Shown here in pieces: positions 18,323 through 27,816 of a stretch of 64,000 nucleotides of DNA. Source of the stretch: an uncultured Aquimarina sp. (lineage in GTDB: Bacteria; Bacteroidota; Bacteroidia; Flavobacteriales; Flavobacteriaceae). Within the stretch, counting starts at the first letter, position 1, and every line of letters starts with the position of its first letter. Both the position numbers and the translations under genes were made by a program. The stretch lies in contig NZ_CANLMP010000001.1 in the NCBI RefSeq assembly GCF_947492405.1, positions 868,001 through 932,000 on the forward strand. The letters are read 5' to 3'. A model generated the notes under the pieces. The model did no database searches and was not told where the DNA came from. It saw nothing but the letters and a program-made list of their open reading frames with translations.

Positions 18323-19885
18323 CTAAGAACTACAGGATAACATAGAACAACCAACCTTGTTTCTTGCCCAATCTGGACGTTTTACAAACCATTTGTCATA
18401 TTCTGGTTGCTCATTGTATGGTTTTTTAAGCATTTGGTATAATTCATCAATTAAACTATAATCTCCCTTATCTGCGTCATCAATCACCAGCTGAGCCATA
18501 TAATTGCGAAGAACGTATTTTGGGTTTATCATATTCATTTTCTCCTTACGTTGTTCATCACTCAAAACCTCGTTTTGCAATTGATCATTATATTTCACAA
18601 ACCAAGCATTCCAACGACTTACAATATCATCTTTTAAATCTTTAGGGTTATAAAACGCACGATGCACAATTTCAATTCCTTGATTGTGATCTCCTTTTTT
18701 ATAGTTAGCAAGGGTTCTAAAAAAGATCGTCATATCCGTTTCTACAAGTTGTAGCAATTCTTCTAGTTCATTTATAAGTAGATGATCTTTCTCCTGACCT
18801 GTGAAAATTCCAATTTTAGTATACATCATATCAATATATTCCTGCTTATAAGCTTCTTGATATTCATTTAATACATTTTCTATTGGATCAATTTCTTCAA
18901 TTAATGGATACAACGCATTAGCCAGTTGGTACAAATTCCAAAGTACTATTTCCGGTTGCGTTCCATACTTATAGCGTTTAAATTGTCTATCTGTAGTATT
19001 AGGAGTCCATCCCAGATCATAATCTTCTAACCATCCGTATGGACCATAATCAATGGTCAAACCAAGAATAGACATATTATCCGTATTCATAACACCATGT
19101 ACAAAGCCTACCCGTTGCCAATCAATAACCATTTTTAGGCTTCTTTTACTAACTTCTGAAAGAAATTGAACATATGCATCCTTACCACTCGCATTTATTT
19201 CTGGATAAAAATGTTTTATGGTATAATCAGTCAAAAGTTTTAAATTTTTATGATCTCCATGAGCTGCTAAAATTTCAAAATTCCCAAACCTGATGAATGA
19301 AGGAGCTACACGACATACAATAGCTCCTTTTTCGTAAGCTGCATTACCGTTATATAATATATCTCTTAATACTTGATCACCTGTAATTGCAAGAGACAAT
19401 GCTCGTGTTGTTGGAACTCCTAAATGAAACATTGCTTCACTACATAAATATTCACGAATGGAGGATCGTAATACAGCTAAACCATCAGCATTACGAGAAT
19501 ATGGAGTTTCGCCAGCACCTTTTAACTGAATTGCCCAACGCTTAGAATTGTATACAACTTCTGTAAGATTAATAGCGCGACCATCTCCTAATTGTCCGGC
19601 CCAGTTTCCAAATTGATGTCCACCATAATGCATAGCATAAGGTTTAGTATCATCTATAATCTTATTACCTGTCATTATATGCAAAAAATCTTTTGACTGC
19701 ACATCTTCTTTAGAAAATTCCAATTCCTGACTCATTTCTTCAGAAACATGTAACATCTCTGGCTTGCTTGTTTTCTTTGGAGTCACATACGAAAAACAAG
19801 CATTTCTAACCTGTCTTCGGGAATTTTCCTGAATAGGATCTGAAGGTAATTCTTCAGAAAAAGTATTATTTAAATTTAATTTCAT
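18323..19885 (-). CDS. selO: Protein adenylyltransferase SelO
   Basis: SelO/YdiU pseudokinase of 520 residues, which transfers AMP from ATP to Ser, Thr or Tyr of target proteins. The Gly-rich loop GQLGDGRA is at 97-104, the nucleotide Lys at about 122 (IQLKGAGETPYSR), and the active-site block HGVMNTDNMSILG at 263-275, with D279 of DYGP for metal. The protein ends LSCSS: Cys518 sits where some eukaryotic SelO proteins carry selenocysteine, and where E. coli YdiU has the Cys of its redox-sensitive disulfide. All key residues look intact. An 82-residue protein follows 8 bases downstream. Confidence 0.95.
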   Translation of the reverse strand: MKLNLNNTFSEELPSDPIQENSRRQVRNACFSYVTPKKTSKPEMLHVSEEMSQELEFSKEDVQSKDFLHIMTGNKIIDDTKPYAMHYGGHQFGNWAGQLGDGRAINLTEVVYNSKRWAIQLKGAGETPYSRNADGLAVLRSSIREYLCSEAMFHLGVPTTRALSLAITGDQVLRDILYNGNAAYEKGAIVCRVAPSFIRFGNFEILAAHGDHKNLKLLTDYTIKHFYPEINASGKDAYVQFLSEVSKRSLKMVIDWQRVGFVHGVMNTDNMSILGLTIDYGPYGWLEDYDLGWTPNTTDRQFKRYKYGTQPEIVLWNLYQLANALYPLIEEIDPIENVLNEYQEAYKQEYIDMMYTKIGIFTGQEKDHLLINELEELLQLVETDMTIFFRTLANYKKGDHNQGIEIVHRAFYNPKDLKDDIVSRWNAWFVKYNDQLQNEVLSDEQRKEKMNMINPKYVLRNYMAQLVIDDADKGDYSLIDELYQMLKKPYNEQPEYDKWFVKRPDWARNKVGCSMLSCSS

Positions 19886-19941
19886 TACCGACTACTTTTT
19901 AGTAATACTTCTAGTTTGCTTCAAAAAACTTGAGTATTCCT

Positions 19942-20991
19942 TTAATATAAAAATATTGAAACCAAAATAATACCACTTAAAGCAAACGGTATTATAATAA
20001 TCACATATATATAACTAACAAAAAAGCCTTTAAGAAGTGCTCCTATCCAACTACTCTTATAAAAATTTCTAAAAGCAAGTATTAAGTAAATAATAAATGA
20101 AAAAAAGAATAAGATCTGCAACCAAATAGGTATTCCGACAATTGAATTAATTAAAATTAGAAAACAACACGAAGTAAAAACAAACGTGAAAAAATAGAAA
20201 CTAAATACCATATGATGTGCAAAAGTTCCTCTTTTCCAATAAAATATTTTTAGTAAAAATGCAAATAACGGTAACATCAAAAACATCGTTATTGGAATAG
20301 TATCATACAATGTTTTTAAAATACCTCCTCCTTTTTGCTCATAAAACTTTAGAATTTGGGTAAGGAATTTTTTAGTGATCCCACTATCCCCTTCCTCTAA
20401 TCCCATAAATTTTAATTTTTCTTCCAAAGGAGCCTCTATAGCTATTAAAGAATCCAGCTGCTTTCGTTTAAAACTGAATGAATTTTTAGATGATTTTTGT
20501 TCAGCAGACATCACAGAATCAAAAACCTTAAGATCTTTTTTTGCTATTTTGGAAAGGCCTGCATTATTTGTTAATGCTTTTTTAGCAATTTCTAAACCAA
20601 TGGAATCTTTCTTAATTTCTTCTGGATCTAACGCACTTTCCTTGCTAAACTCCTTTTTAAACGTCTTATTTAGACTGTCATCAGCCTTTCTAACAGTAAA
20701 TGAAAAAGCAAAAAAGAATACAACAGAGATAAAAAGATAAAACTGGGCAGGATGCAAATAAGATAAGCGTTTTCCATCAACAAAAAGTCTTGCCAAAATA
20801 CCTGGCTTTGTCATTAAAGGAATAAAACTCTTAAAAAAACGAGCATCAACCGCAAAATAATTACCTATAGTATTACTAAATAATACCCCAAAAGTTAGAT
20901 TATCCGCAGCTTCTTGTCCACAGTAGGGACAATAGTCAAAAGATTTTTCAAAAGATTGTTCACAATTTTTACATTGATTAGTAGTAGACAT
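19942..20991 (-). CDS. DUF3667 family zinc-ribbon membrane protein
   Basis: Protein of 349 residues. It starts with a zinc ribbon (CKNCEQSF, then CPYCGQEA; four Cys between 7 and 24), followed by the DUF3667 core with KPGILARLFVDGKRLSYLHPAQFYLF (a helix at about 85-97). A charged cytosolic insert (about 104-215) separates this from four C-terminal membrane helices (about 228-347). Family function is unknown. It is monocistronic, with a good flavobacterial promoter upstream. Confidence 0.85.
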   Translation of the reverse strand: MSTTNQCKNCEQSFEKSFDYCPYCGQEAADNLTFGVLFSNTIGNYFAVDARFFKSFIPLMTKPGILARLFVDGKRLSYLHPAQFYLFISVVFFFAFSFTVRKADDSLNKTFKKEFSKESALDPEEIKKDSIGLEIAKKALTNNAGLSKIAKKDLKVFDSVMSAEQKSSKNSFSFKRKQLDSLIAIEAPLEEKLKFMGLEEGDSGITKKFLTQILKFYEQKGGGILKTLYDTIPITMFLMLPLFAFLLKIFYWKRGTFAHHMVFSFYFFTFVFTSCCFLILINSIVGIPIWLQILFFFSFIIYLILAFRNFYKSSWIGALLKGFFVSYIYVIIIIPFALSGIILVSIFLY

Positions 20992-21027
20992 TTTTAATCA
21001 TTTGTTTAAATGTACAGAACGAAATTA

Positions 21028-21061
21028 CAAATATAATTTGATCTATTTATGCTAGCTTCAA
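21028..21061 (-). promoter_or_regulatory. Flavobacterial-type promoter for the DUF3667 gene
   Basis: On the minus strand, TTG (21061-21059), a 23-base spacer and TATATTTG (21035-21028) match the Bacteroidota -33 / -7 consensus TTG / TAnnTTTG. The start codon is at 20991, giving a leader of about 30 bases. Confidence 0.55.
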
Positions 21062-21193
21062 TCCTTATAGATTATAATTAAAAGTACTTTTAAATATCTG
21101 ATAACTCCTACTTTTTGCAGTCACTTAACAAAATGATATAGAAATTCTTGTATTTTTGGCTGAAATCATACAATTAATATTCACACATCTTTT

Positions 21194-22759
21194 ATGAAAA
21201 AAGTAATTTCCGTTTTAGTAATAACGGCATTCATTGCAGCTTGTGGTACTACAAAAAATACTACAAGTACCTCTGCAGAAACAAAAAAAGTAGTCAGTAA
21301 TTCTGTAACTTATGCAAATACGATTACTGCGGAAGATCTAAAAACAGCATTATACACATATGCATCTGATGAATTTCAGGGTAGAGAAACAGGTAAACCG
21401 GGACAGAAGTTGGCGATTAATTTTCTGAAAGAACATTATATGAAATATGGTGTGCCAGCTGCAAAAAGTGATGGAAACTATTTTCAGGAAGTACCACTAA
21501 ATATTATTGGCAAACCCGATGTAAAACTTAGCGTTAATGATAAACCTTTTCAGTATACAGAAGATTTTATTTCGCTTTCTTCAGGAAAAACAGATAACTT
21601 TTCTTTAGATGAAATTGTTTATGCAGGATTCGGAATTGATGACGAAAAATTCTCAAGTTATGGTGATATAGATGTTAAAGATAAAGTGCTTCTTATAAAA
21701 TCAGGAGAGCCCAAAAATACTGATGGGACATTTACGATCACAGGCACTTCAGAAGGGTCAAAATGGTCTAATATGAGACAACAATTTGCTGCAAAACGTA
21801 ATGCTGCCAAAGAGAAAGGTGCTAAGGCAATATTGTTCTATTTCCCAGAAGTTTATCAAATGGCTGTGGCACAATTTGGCAATGCATCCGGTAGAATGAC
21901 GCTTTCGGATAATTCTGAGGAAGCTTACTTCTTCCTGATCAATAATGATTTGGCTAAAGCATTAGTAAATGATATAGAGACAAATGATAAAACCAATATT
22001 ATCAAAACTAAGATGACTTTGGATTATAAAAATGTCTCTGAAAAAATAACTTCAGAAAATGTAGCCGCATTTATCAAAGGATCGGAGAAACCAGATGAAA
22101 TCATAGTAATTTCTGCACATCTGGATCATGAAGGCGTTAAAGATGGTAAAGTATATAACGGTGCCGATGATGATGGGTCTGGAACAGTCGCTGTAGTAGA
22201 AATTGCTGAAGCTTTTGCAAAAGCTGTAAAAGATGGAAATGGTCCAAAACGTTCTATTCTATTCCTAAACGTAACCGGTGAAGAAAAAGGTCTATTAGGA
22301 TCTCGTTATTATACCGATATAGATCCAATTTTTCCATTAGAAAATACTGTAGCAGATTTAAACATTGATATGATCGGTCGTATAGACCCTAAACGTAAAA
22401 GTGAAAATAGAAACTATGTGTATTTAATCGGGAGCGATAAATTAAGTACAGAATTACATGCTATTTCAGAAGAGGTAAATACTAAATACGCGAATGTAGA
22501 ATTGGATTATACTTATAATGATGAAAATGACCCTAATCGTTTCTATTACCGATCAGATCATTACAATTTTGCTAAAAATAATATTCCTGTTATTTTTTAT
22601 TTTAATGGAACTCATGATGATTATCATCAACCTAGTGATACTCCGGATAAAATTCAATATGACTTATTAGAAAACAGAACACGATTAGTATTTTATACTG
22701 CTTGGGAATTAGCAAATCGTGAAAATCGTATTGTTGTCGATAAAGCTGAAAATAAATAA
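21194..22759 (+). CDS. M28 family zinc aminopeptidase (lipoprotein)
   Basis: Peptidase of 521 residues with a lipobox (FIAACG, Cys16). A PA-like insert lies at about 120-260, then the M28 catalytic domain with all metal ligands: SAHLDH, GADDDGSGT, TGEEKGLLGS, NIDMIGRID and SDHYNF. Members are dinuclear zinc exopeptidases acting at the cell surface. A TATTTTTG element at 21151-21158 matches a flavobacterial -7 box, but I see no good -33 partner. A strong terminator follows at 22791. Confidence 0.92.
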   Translation: MKKVISVLVITAFIAACGTTKNTTSTSAETKKVVSNSVTYANTITAEDLKTALYTYASDEFQGRETGKPGQKLAINFLKEHYMKYGVPAAKSDGNYFQEVPLNIIGKPDVKLSVNDKPFQYTEDFISLSSGKTDNFSLDEIVYAGFGIDDEKFSSYGDIDVKDKVLLIKSGEPKNTDGTFTITGTSEGSKWSNMRQQFAAKRNAAKEKGAKAILFYFPEVYQMAVAQFGNASGRMTLSDNSEEAYFFLINNDLAKALVNDIETNDKTNIIKTKMTLDYKNVSEKITSENVAAFIKGSEKPDEIIVISAHLDHEGVKDGKVYNGADDDGSGTVAVVEIAEAFAKAVKDGNGPKRSILFLNVTGEEKGLLGSRYYTDIDPIFPLENTVADLNIDMIGRIDPKRKSENRNYVYLIGSDKLSTELHAISEEVNTKYANVELDYTYNDENDPNRFYYRSDHYNFAKNNIPVIFYFNGTHDDYHQPSDTPDKIQYDLLENRTRLVFYTAWELANRENRIVVDKAENK

Positions 22760-22790
22760 GTAAAACTTATCATTGTTCTTTTGATACAAA

Positions 22791-22824
22791 AACAGGCTTG
22801 ATGAATCAATCAAGCCTGTTTTTA
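22791..22824. terminator. Bidirectional intrinsic terminator
   Basis: A perfect 12-bp stem (22791-22802 with 22809-22820), a 6-base loop and T-runs on both strands. It lies between the M28 gene (plus, ends 22759) and the DUF5777 gene (minus, ends 22860). Confidence 0.9.
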
Positions 22825-22859
22825 TTAAAAAATATTTTAAAAAAATATGTATCAAATAG

Positions 22860-23768
22860 TTAAGGTTGTTTTTGATTAAAATGCAAAACAAACGTAGCAT
22901 TAAATCCAAAAACGAAATTCCCATCACTAAGATTAAAGTTATTAGGAGTTTGTGTAATAAATGTATCTTCTACCATGCCTCTGGCATTTGTCATCTGAAA
23001 CTGAAGCATTAAGTCGCTCATTTCCCAATTTACTCCCAATACAAAGGCATCATAGGTGTCAATTGATTTAAGTGGATTAGCCTGATAATAATATTCTGAA
23101 ACAATAGATATATGACCTCCCACTTTATACCTTGCTCCTATTCCTAAAGCAAAATGATTATTTGGATCTTCATCAAAAGCAGAAGAACTTCTATGAATAA
23201 ATGTTGGAGATACTTGTAAAGAAAATTGAGGGGTAAATTTTCTAGCGATTAAAATCTGACTGGTAAATGCAGTCCGATCCATAAAATCATCAGATAAATT
23301 TATATTGCTATGAAGCCCACTAGTCATACTTCTATAAGATCCATTTTGAAACAATGTAATACTTATAGGCGCACCTTTAGCATCTTTTCTTTGGCGTATA
23401 AGATTATATTTTAGAAAACCATCAAAAATACCATCCAATGTAGATCCGCCGGCACCAAAAGTTAATCTATCAGATATCCCATATTCTAAAGCAATTCTTG
23501 CTGTCCATTTATCCGCAACAAAACTTTGACTTGGACGATTAGGGATATTCCAAAATAGATTCATCGCCTTTACTTCTAAAACTCCTTTTCTTCGGTTTTC
23601 TATAGAGTGACCTAACGAAATACGAGTTCCTTTGAAGGTTGCTATTTCATACTGTGGAGTATTTGGATATTCTTTTTCTAATTTGTCCAGTAAATCCTGA
23701 GCATTCATAGACATACTAAATCCTATTAGCAAAAGTAAATACAGAAGAAAAAACTTATTATTGCTCAT
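22860..23768 (-). CDS. DUF5777 family outer-membrane beta-barrel protein (copy A)
   Basis: Protein of about 302 residues with a signal peptide. I chose the ATG at 23768, which overlaps the YceI stop by 11 bases. Family hallmarks after the signal: QDLLDKLEKE, FKGTRISLGHSIENR, then alternating beta strands of a barrel (RIALEYGISDRLTFGAGGSTLDGIFDGFLKYNLI). It is a paralogue of 28812-29726. The role is unknown; the family often sits with cytochrome c and YceI genes in Bacteroidota, suggesting an envelope redox or metal context. Confidence 0.82.
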   Translation of the reverse strand: MSNNKFFLLYLLLLIGFSMSMNAQDLLDKLEKEYPNTPQYEIATFKGTRISLGHSIENRRKGVLEVKAMNLFWNIPNRPSQSFVADKWTARIALEYGISDRLTFGAGGSTLDGIFDGFLKYNLIRQRKDAKGAPISITLFQNGSYRSMTSGLHSNINLSDDFMDRTAFTSQILIARKFTPQFSLQVSPTFIHRSSSAFDEDPNNHFALGIGARYKVGGHISIVSEYYYQANPLKSIDTYDAFVLGVNWEMSDLMLQFQMTNARGMVEDTFITQTPNNFNLSDGNFVFGFNATFVLHFNQKQP

Positions 23769-24306
23769 ATGGTTGGTATTCAAATCTGAATTTAATTGAT
23801 ATAATTTTGGCTATATTGGGCGCAAGAATTGGTGGAATTTTAATATCAAAATCTTTAACAACAACTTCAAAATCACCCGTTATTAAATATGTTCCATTAT
23901 TATTTTCAATACTTGTTTTTATTTCTACTTCTTTAGCGATATCCCTAATAGTAAGTGTTCCTTTTACCATTTTGGTCTGAATCCCTTCTGCTAAAGGATC
24001 AAAATCAATAATATTACCTTGAAAAGTAGCTTTAGGATACAAATCAGATTCAATATAACTTTCATTAAAATGTTCGTGCATTAGTGATTTTTTAAACACA
24101 AATGCATTCATTAGCATACTTATAGCTATCTCATTTTTCGAAAAATCAATAATACTTAAAACCTGATTATTCTTAGCTTCTATGTTTTCTACAGAAGTAT
24201 AGGAAAAGAAAGATACCTGTCCCTGACGTGTTATAACTTGATCTGATCTATTGTCAGCGTCAATAAAATTGATCAAAAGAGATAGTAGAATAATAATTCT
24301 ATTCAT
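23758..24306 (-). CDS. YceI family protein (copy A)
   Basis: Protein of 182 residues with an N-terminal signal-like helix (MNRIIILLSLLINFIDA). The lipocalin-like YceI fold is indicated by GQVSFFSYTSVENIEAKNNQ, MHEHFNESYIESDLYPKATFQG and LTIRDIAKEVE, ending GDFEVVVKDFDIKIPP. YceI proteins bind isoprenoid-type lipids such as polyprenyl or quinone chains. It overlaps the OB-fold gene upstream by 8 bases and the DUF5777 gene downstream by 11 bases, so the three are translationally coupled. About half of its residues match the copy at 28265-28810 by eye. Confidence 0.88.
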   Translation of the reverse strand: MNRIIILLSLLINFIDADNRSDQVITRQGQVSFFSYTSVENIEAKNNQVLSIIDFSKNEIAISMLMNAFVFKKSLMHEHFNESYIESDLYPKATFQGNIIDFDPLAEGIQTKMVKGTLTIRDIAKEVEIKTSIENNNGTYLITGDFEVVVKDFDIKIPPILAPNIAKIISIKFRFEYQPYEQ

Positions 24307-24736
24307 TGCTTTGTTGGTTAATCAGCATACAATTTAGTAATATAGCATCTTTAAGAAATCCTTTACAAACCCCTTTAAGCATAATCTTCTGGCCTTTTGC
24401 AAGCTTTTTAATCTCCATCATTTGATTGGATTGCATATCACATAATACGCCAGAATGTTTATTATCACCATACAATATTACTGTATTTCGGTTATTTAAA
24501 AAAGTAACTTCTTTCACTACACCTTCTACTTCTATTATTTTACCTTTATATATTGAATTAGCATTTTTTTCATTCTTAATAAATGATGCCGTAAGATTTT
24601 TAGAACTCGTTTTTATTTCTGTTGATACTTTATTGATATCCATTCGCGGATAACTATAAAATTCAAAATAGATATAAAAACCTCCTAACAATAATAAGGT
24701 TATAAGAGAAAAAGTTATTTTATTTTTTTTATTCAT
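24299..24736 (-). CDS. OB-fold tRNA_anti-like protein (copy A)
   Basis: Protein of 145 residues with a membrane anchor or signal at about 7-27, then an OB-fold of the tRNA_anti-like type: YKGKIIEVEGVVKEV, NTVILYGDNKHSGVLCDMQ and KLAKGQKIMLKGVCKGFL. These small membrane-tethered OB-folds are common in Bacteroidota; the ligand is unknown. It leads a three-gene operon (OB-fold, YceI, DUF5777). A TAGTTTTG element on the minus strand (24756-24749) is a candidate -7 box, but no clear -33 box is visible. Confidence 0.8.
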   Translation of the reverse strand: MNKKNKITFSLITLLLLGGFYIYFEFYSYPRMDINKVSTEIKTSSKNLTASFIKNEKNANSIYKGKIIEVEGVVKEVTFLNNRNTVILYGDNKHSGVLCDMQSNQMMEIKKLAKGQKIMLKGVCKGFLKDAILLNCMLINQQSNE

Positions 24737-25074
24737 TTGTTATTGAAACAAAACTAGTGGTTCTTGATGATATTATTTAGAATTTAAAAAATATAATCTT
24801 AACAATGATAAAAATCTATAGTACATATTTGCTTTCATATTTAATTTTTTAAAATTAGAACTTAGACAAATTAAAGGTTATTGAGATATTCTATCATTAA
24901 AAACCTGTTTTAAGACGAAAAATAGTGTTTAAAAAGGAAAAAAAAACATTGAGATGATCTGTAATTATTTCAACGTTTAAAAACAATAGGAGAAAAAATA
25001 TAGTATTTTCGTTTCGAAAACAATCAATAAGCTTATTAAGTTTAAATTATTAAAAACGATAGCTAGCATAGTCA
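24737..25074. other. Divergent intergenic region between OB-fold operon and LytTR gene
   Basis: 338 bases of very AT-rich DNA with no gene I can support. It must hold the promoters of both divergent genes. Candidate -7 boxes are TAGTTTTG at 24756-24749 (minus strand) and TATTTTCG at 25004-25011 (plus strand, one mismatch). I see no strong repeat or hairpin. Confidence 0.4.
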
Positions 25075-26193
25075 ATGAGAAAAGACAAATTATACTTCTT
25101 AACTTTTATTTCTATATCTGTAATTTTTTTAATTATTGCTTCTTTTGGTGTAAAGTACTTTATTAAAGTAAGTGCGAATCAATTAATAGAGATACAGTTA
25201 GAATCTAGTAAACGAGAAGCTAACGAAATATCTAAATTAACTCAAAACCAAATAGTTGAGGGTATTGAAAAATCAAAAATAGTCAGTAGTATCCAAAATG
25301 CTATCGAAAACACTCATAATGAAGCTTCTTTTATTTGTTTGTTTGATTGGTCAGGAAAACAAGTTTGTCATCCAGATATTACAAAAGTAGGTCTAAAAGT
25401 AAATTCAGATCAATCTTTAATCACCTCATTAAACGAAGAAGATAGTTCTGATAAACTATATGACCTTCTTATAAACCAAAGAAAGAAGAATGATAGTATC
25501 GCTAATGCAGAAATAGTATCAGAAATTGTTTATATATCACCTGTAAAAGACTCTGATCTGATAGTAGCTGCACAAGTAAATTTAAGTAAAATATCAATCC
25601 AGATAAGAAAACTAAAAACAAGTTTTTACACCATTTTCGCACTCATGGGTGGATTAATTATTCTATCTTCTTTTTTTGCAGTTAGAATTATAGGAAGTTA
25701 TTACGAAAAGCAATTAGAACAGAAAAATATAAGCCTGGAAAGTGAACTACTAAATCTATCTAAATTAAATACAGATCTTATTGCTTATCAGCAAAAAGTA
25801 GTAGAAAATACTGAGGAAGAATCACTAGAATCAACAGTAGAATCCTTAAAAGAATCTGGCAAAAAAAGAATTCTAACCTATATCAGAAATGAATTGATTC
25901 CAGTTTCGATAAACAATATATCTTACATATATACTGAAAACACTATAACATATATAGTATGTTTTGATGGTAAAAAATCTACAAGTAATGATAGTTTAGA
26001 TGATATATTAATGAACATGGATACTTCTCTCTTTTTTAGAGCAAATCGGCAATTTATAATAAGTATAACTGCCATAGCAAAAATCATCAAATATGGAAAT
26101 AGTCAACTGAAAATTTTGATCAAGGATGCCGATGTAGAGATAATTATAAGTAAAAATAAAGCAGCAGAGTTTAGACAATGGCTAAATATTTAA
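25075..26193 (+). CDS. Membrane-anchored LytTR regulator with Cache-like sensor
   Basis: One-component regulator of 372 residues. A helix at about 8-28 is followed by a periplasmic sensor (about 30-180) containing CLFDWSGKQVCHPDITKVG, a pattern seen in Cache/PDC domains. A second helix lies at about 184-205, then a coiled coil (about 208-255) and a LytTR DNA-binding domain (about 262-372) with LFFRANRQFIISITAIAKI. No receiver or kinase domain is present, so signal and DNA binding are in one chain. It sits between two divergent paralogous OB-fold/YceI/DUF5777 modules and is the obvious candidate to control both. Confidence 0.85.
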   Translation: MRKDKLYFLTFISISVIFLIIASFGVKYFIKVSANQLIEIQLESSKREANEISKLTQNQIVEGIEKSKIVSSIQNAIENTHNEASFICLFDWSGKQVCHPDITKVGLKVNSDQSLITSLNEEDSSDKLYDLLINQRKKNDSIANAEIVSEIVYISPVKDSDLIVAAQVNLSKISIQIRKLKTSFYTIFALMGGLIILSSFFAVRIIGSYYEKQLEQKNISLESELLNLSKLNTDLIAYQQKVVENTEEESLESTVESLKESGKKRILTYIRNELIPVSINNISYIYTENTITYIVCFDGKKSTSNDSLDDILMNMDTSLFFRANRQFIISITAIAKIIKYGNSQLKILIKDADVEIIISKNKAAEFRQWLNI

Positions 26194-26518
26194 GTTTATA
26201 AACACCATAGGCAATGTTCCCCTGTTTTATATTTAGAATTACCGCTTTAAAGGATAAAATTCCATTTATTCAAAAAACGATTTAGGTAGACATTGTGTGA
26301 ACATTCTTTAATTAAATTAAAATAAAATACTGATTTTCAGATATTTAAAATGTATTCGTTTAATTCATTTTAATGAAATTCAGAAAATATAAAACACTTT
26401 ATAATTTCAAAGCCTTTTTTTCCTTTTTAAGGCTTTTTTTTCCTTCTCACATACATTAATTTGATTTTACCTTCTTCATTGATGGTTATTTGTGGCATAA
26501 ATCATAAATAATTTAAAA
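26194..26518. other. Intergenic region with terminator
   Basis: 325 bases without a supported gene. It holds the terminator at 26409-26442 and a small dyad, TTCATT/AATGAA, at 26364-26377. I find no clear TAnnTTTG promoter for the lipoprotein gene at 26519. Confidence 0.4.
26409..26442 (+). terminator. Intrinsic terminator
   Basis: An 8-bp stem AAAGCCTT/AAGGCTTT (26409-26416 with 26429-26436) with a pyrimidine-rich loop and a long T-run. It is about 215 bases after the LytTR gene stop and probably ends that transcript. Confidence 0.7.
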
Positions 26519-27361
26519 ATGAAAAAATCAATTTTCTTATTACTCACTTCAATATCATTATTAACAAGTTGTAGTAGTGATGACTCAGATCAACAAATTA
26601 TTACCGAACCTGAAGCTAATAATGTAAAATTAGCTGATAATAATATTCACGGAAAAATACTTACTGATTCTGAAGGTATGTCGCTTTATTTCTTCTCGAG
26701 AGATACTAAAGAACAATCAGAATGCTCAGGTAATTGTAAAACGGCTTGGCCTATATTTTATAAAGCTGACTTAACACTAGATGATGGTTTAGATGCTAAT
26801 GATTTTGGTGTAATAACTAGAACTGATGGAGAAAAACAAAATACATATAAAGGATGGCCATTATATTATTTTGCAAATGATAATGCAGCTGGTGATACTA
26901 ACGGCGATAAAATTGGCAATAACTGGTACATTGCTAAACCCGATTATTCCTTAATGTATGCAGAAGCTCAATTAGTGGGGAGAGATGGTGATGGAAACGA
27001 TCAAAATTTCACTAGTGATTATAATCCTGGAGATGAACTTACCTTTTATATGACAAGTAGCAAAGGAAGAACCATATACAGCTTTAGCCAAGATACAAAA
27101 GATAAAAACAGCTTCACTGTAGAAGATTTTTCTAATAATGCTGCGTGGCCTGTTTTTCATATAGATATAGATAGATTACCTAGTATTCTAGATGCTAGTG
27201 ATTTTGGAACCATCGATGTTTTTGGTACACCACAATTAACCTATAAAGGAAGACCTTTATACTATTTTGGACAAGATGTAGAAAGAGGAGATAATTATGG
27301 AATCAATGTTCCTAATCCAGGTATTTGGCCAATTGTTAATACCGATACTACAGAACTTTAG
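26519..27361 (+). CDS. Lipoprotein with two Lipoprotein_15-type repeats
   Basis: Lipoprotein of 280 residues (lipobox LLTSC, Cys18). It contains two copies of the secreted repeat family PF03640. The first spans about 45-140 (SLYFFSRDTKEQSECSGNC, KTAWPIFY, YKGWPLYYFANDNAAGDTNG). The second spans about 165-275 (TIYSFSQDTKD, NAAWPVFHID, YKGRPLYYFGQDVERGDNYG). The Cys pair SECSGNC, present only in the first copy, is typical. Members are often found with electron-transfer lipoproteins. It is 100 bases upstream of the cytochrome c lipoprotein and may be in its operon. Confidence 0.85.
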   Translation: MKKSIFLLLTSISLLTSCSSDDSDQQIITEPEANNVKLADNNIHGKILTDSEGMSLYFFSRDTKEQSECSGNCKTAWPIFYKADLTLDDGLDANDFGVITRTDGEKQNTYKGWPLYYFANDNAAGDTNGDKIGNNWYIAKPDYSLMYAEAQLVGRDGDGNDQNFTSDYNPGDELTFYMTSSKGRTIYSFSQDTKDKNSFTVEDFSNNAAWPVFHIDIDRLPSILDASDFGTIDVFGTPQLTYKGRPLYYFGQDVERGDNYGINVPNPGIWPIVNTDTTEL

Positions 27362-27461
27362 AAGATTAAAACTTGGTTTATTTATAAGTAGTTAGTTAGT
27401 TGATCATAAGAGGAAGATAAGAACTTCTTTCTTCCTCTTATACTTAAAATTCTTTTCAAAA

Positions 27462-27806
27462 ATGAACATTATCTCAAAAATTAAAAACGCACTGATAATC
27501 GTACTTAGTATCACTCTTTTCTCTTGCGAGACTAACGTAGAAGAAGATTCTGATATAATAATAGAATCTTGTGACACCACTATTTCCTTTGCAGCTAGCA
27601 TTAAACCAATTATCGATAGTAACTGTATAAGCTGTCATGGAGGAAGCCAATTTCCTGATTTAAGAACTTATGATGGTATTAATAATAACTCTGCCAGAGT
27701 AAGAACTCAAGTTGTTAATAGAACGATGCCACAAGGTGGTTCTTTAAGTAATGAGGAAATAGAATTGATTCGCTGTTGGATAGAAAGCGGCGCATTAAAC
27801 AATTAA
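27462..27806 (+). CDS. Cytochrome c-like heme lipoprotein
   Basis: Lipoprotein of 114 residues (lipobox LFSC, Cys22). A single heme-binding CISCH motif has Cys55, Cys58 and His59, and MPQGG supplies a likely axial Met at about 89. The surrounding PIIDSNCISCHGGS and the ending NEEIELIRCWIESGA match planctomycete-type cytochrome c domains. It starts an operon with the OB-fold, YceI and DUF5777 genes, 10 bases before the first. The second copy of that module (22860-24736) lacks this gene. Confidence 0.87.
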   Translation: MNIISKIKNALIIVLSITLFSCETNVEEDSDIIIESCDTTISFAASIKPIIDSNCISCHGGSQFPDLRTYDGINNNSARVRTQVVNRTMPQGGSLSNEEIELIRCWIESGALNN

Positions 27807-27816
27807 ATCAAATCCA

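Noticed and set aside
20375..20740. 121-codon plus-strand frame inside the DUF3667 gene
   Set aside because: Antisense to a clear gene with a zinc ribbon; no known domain and no promoter.
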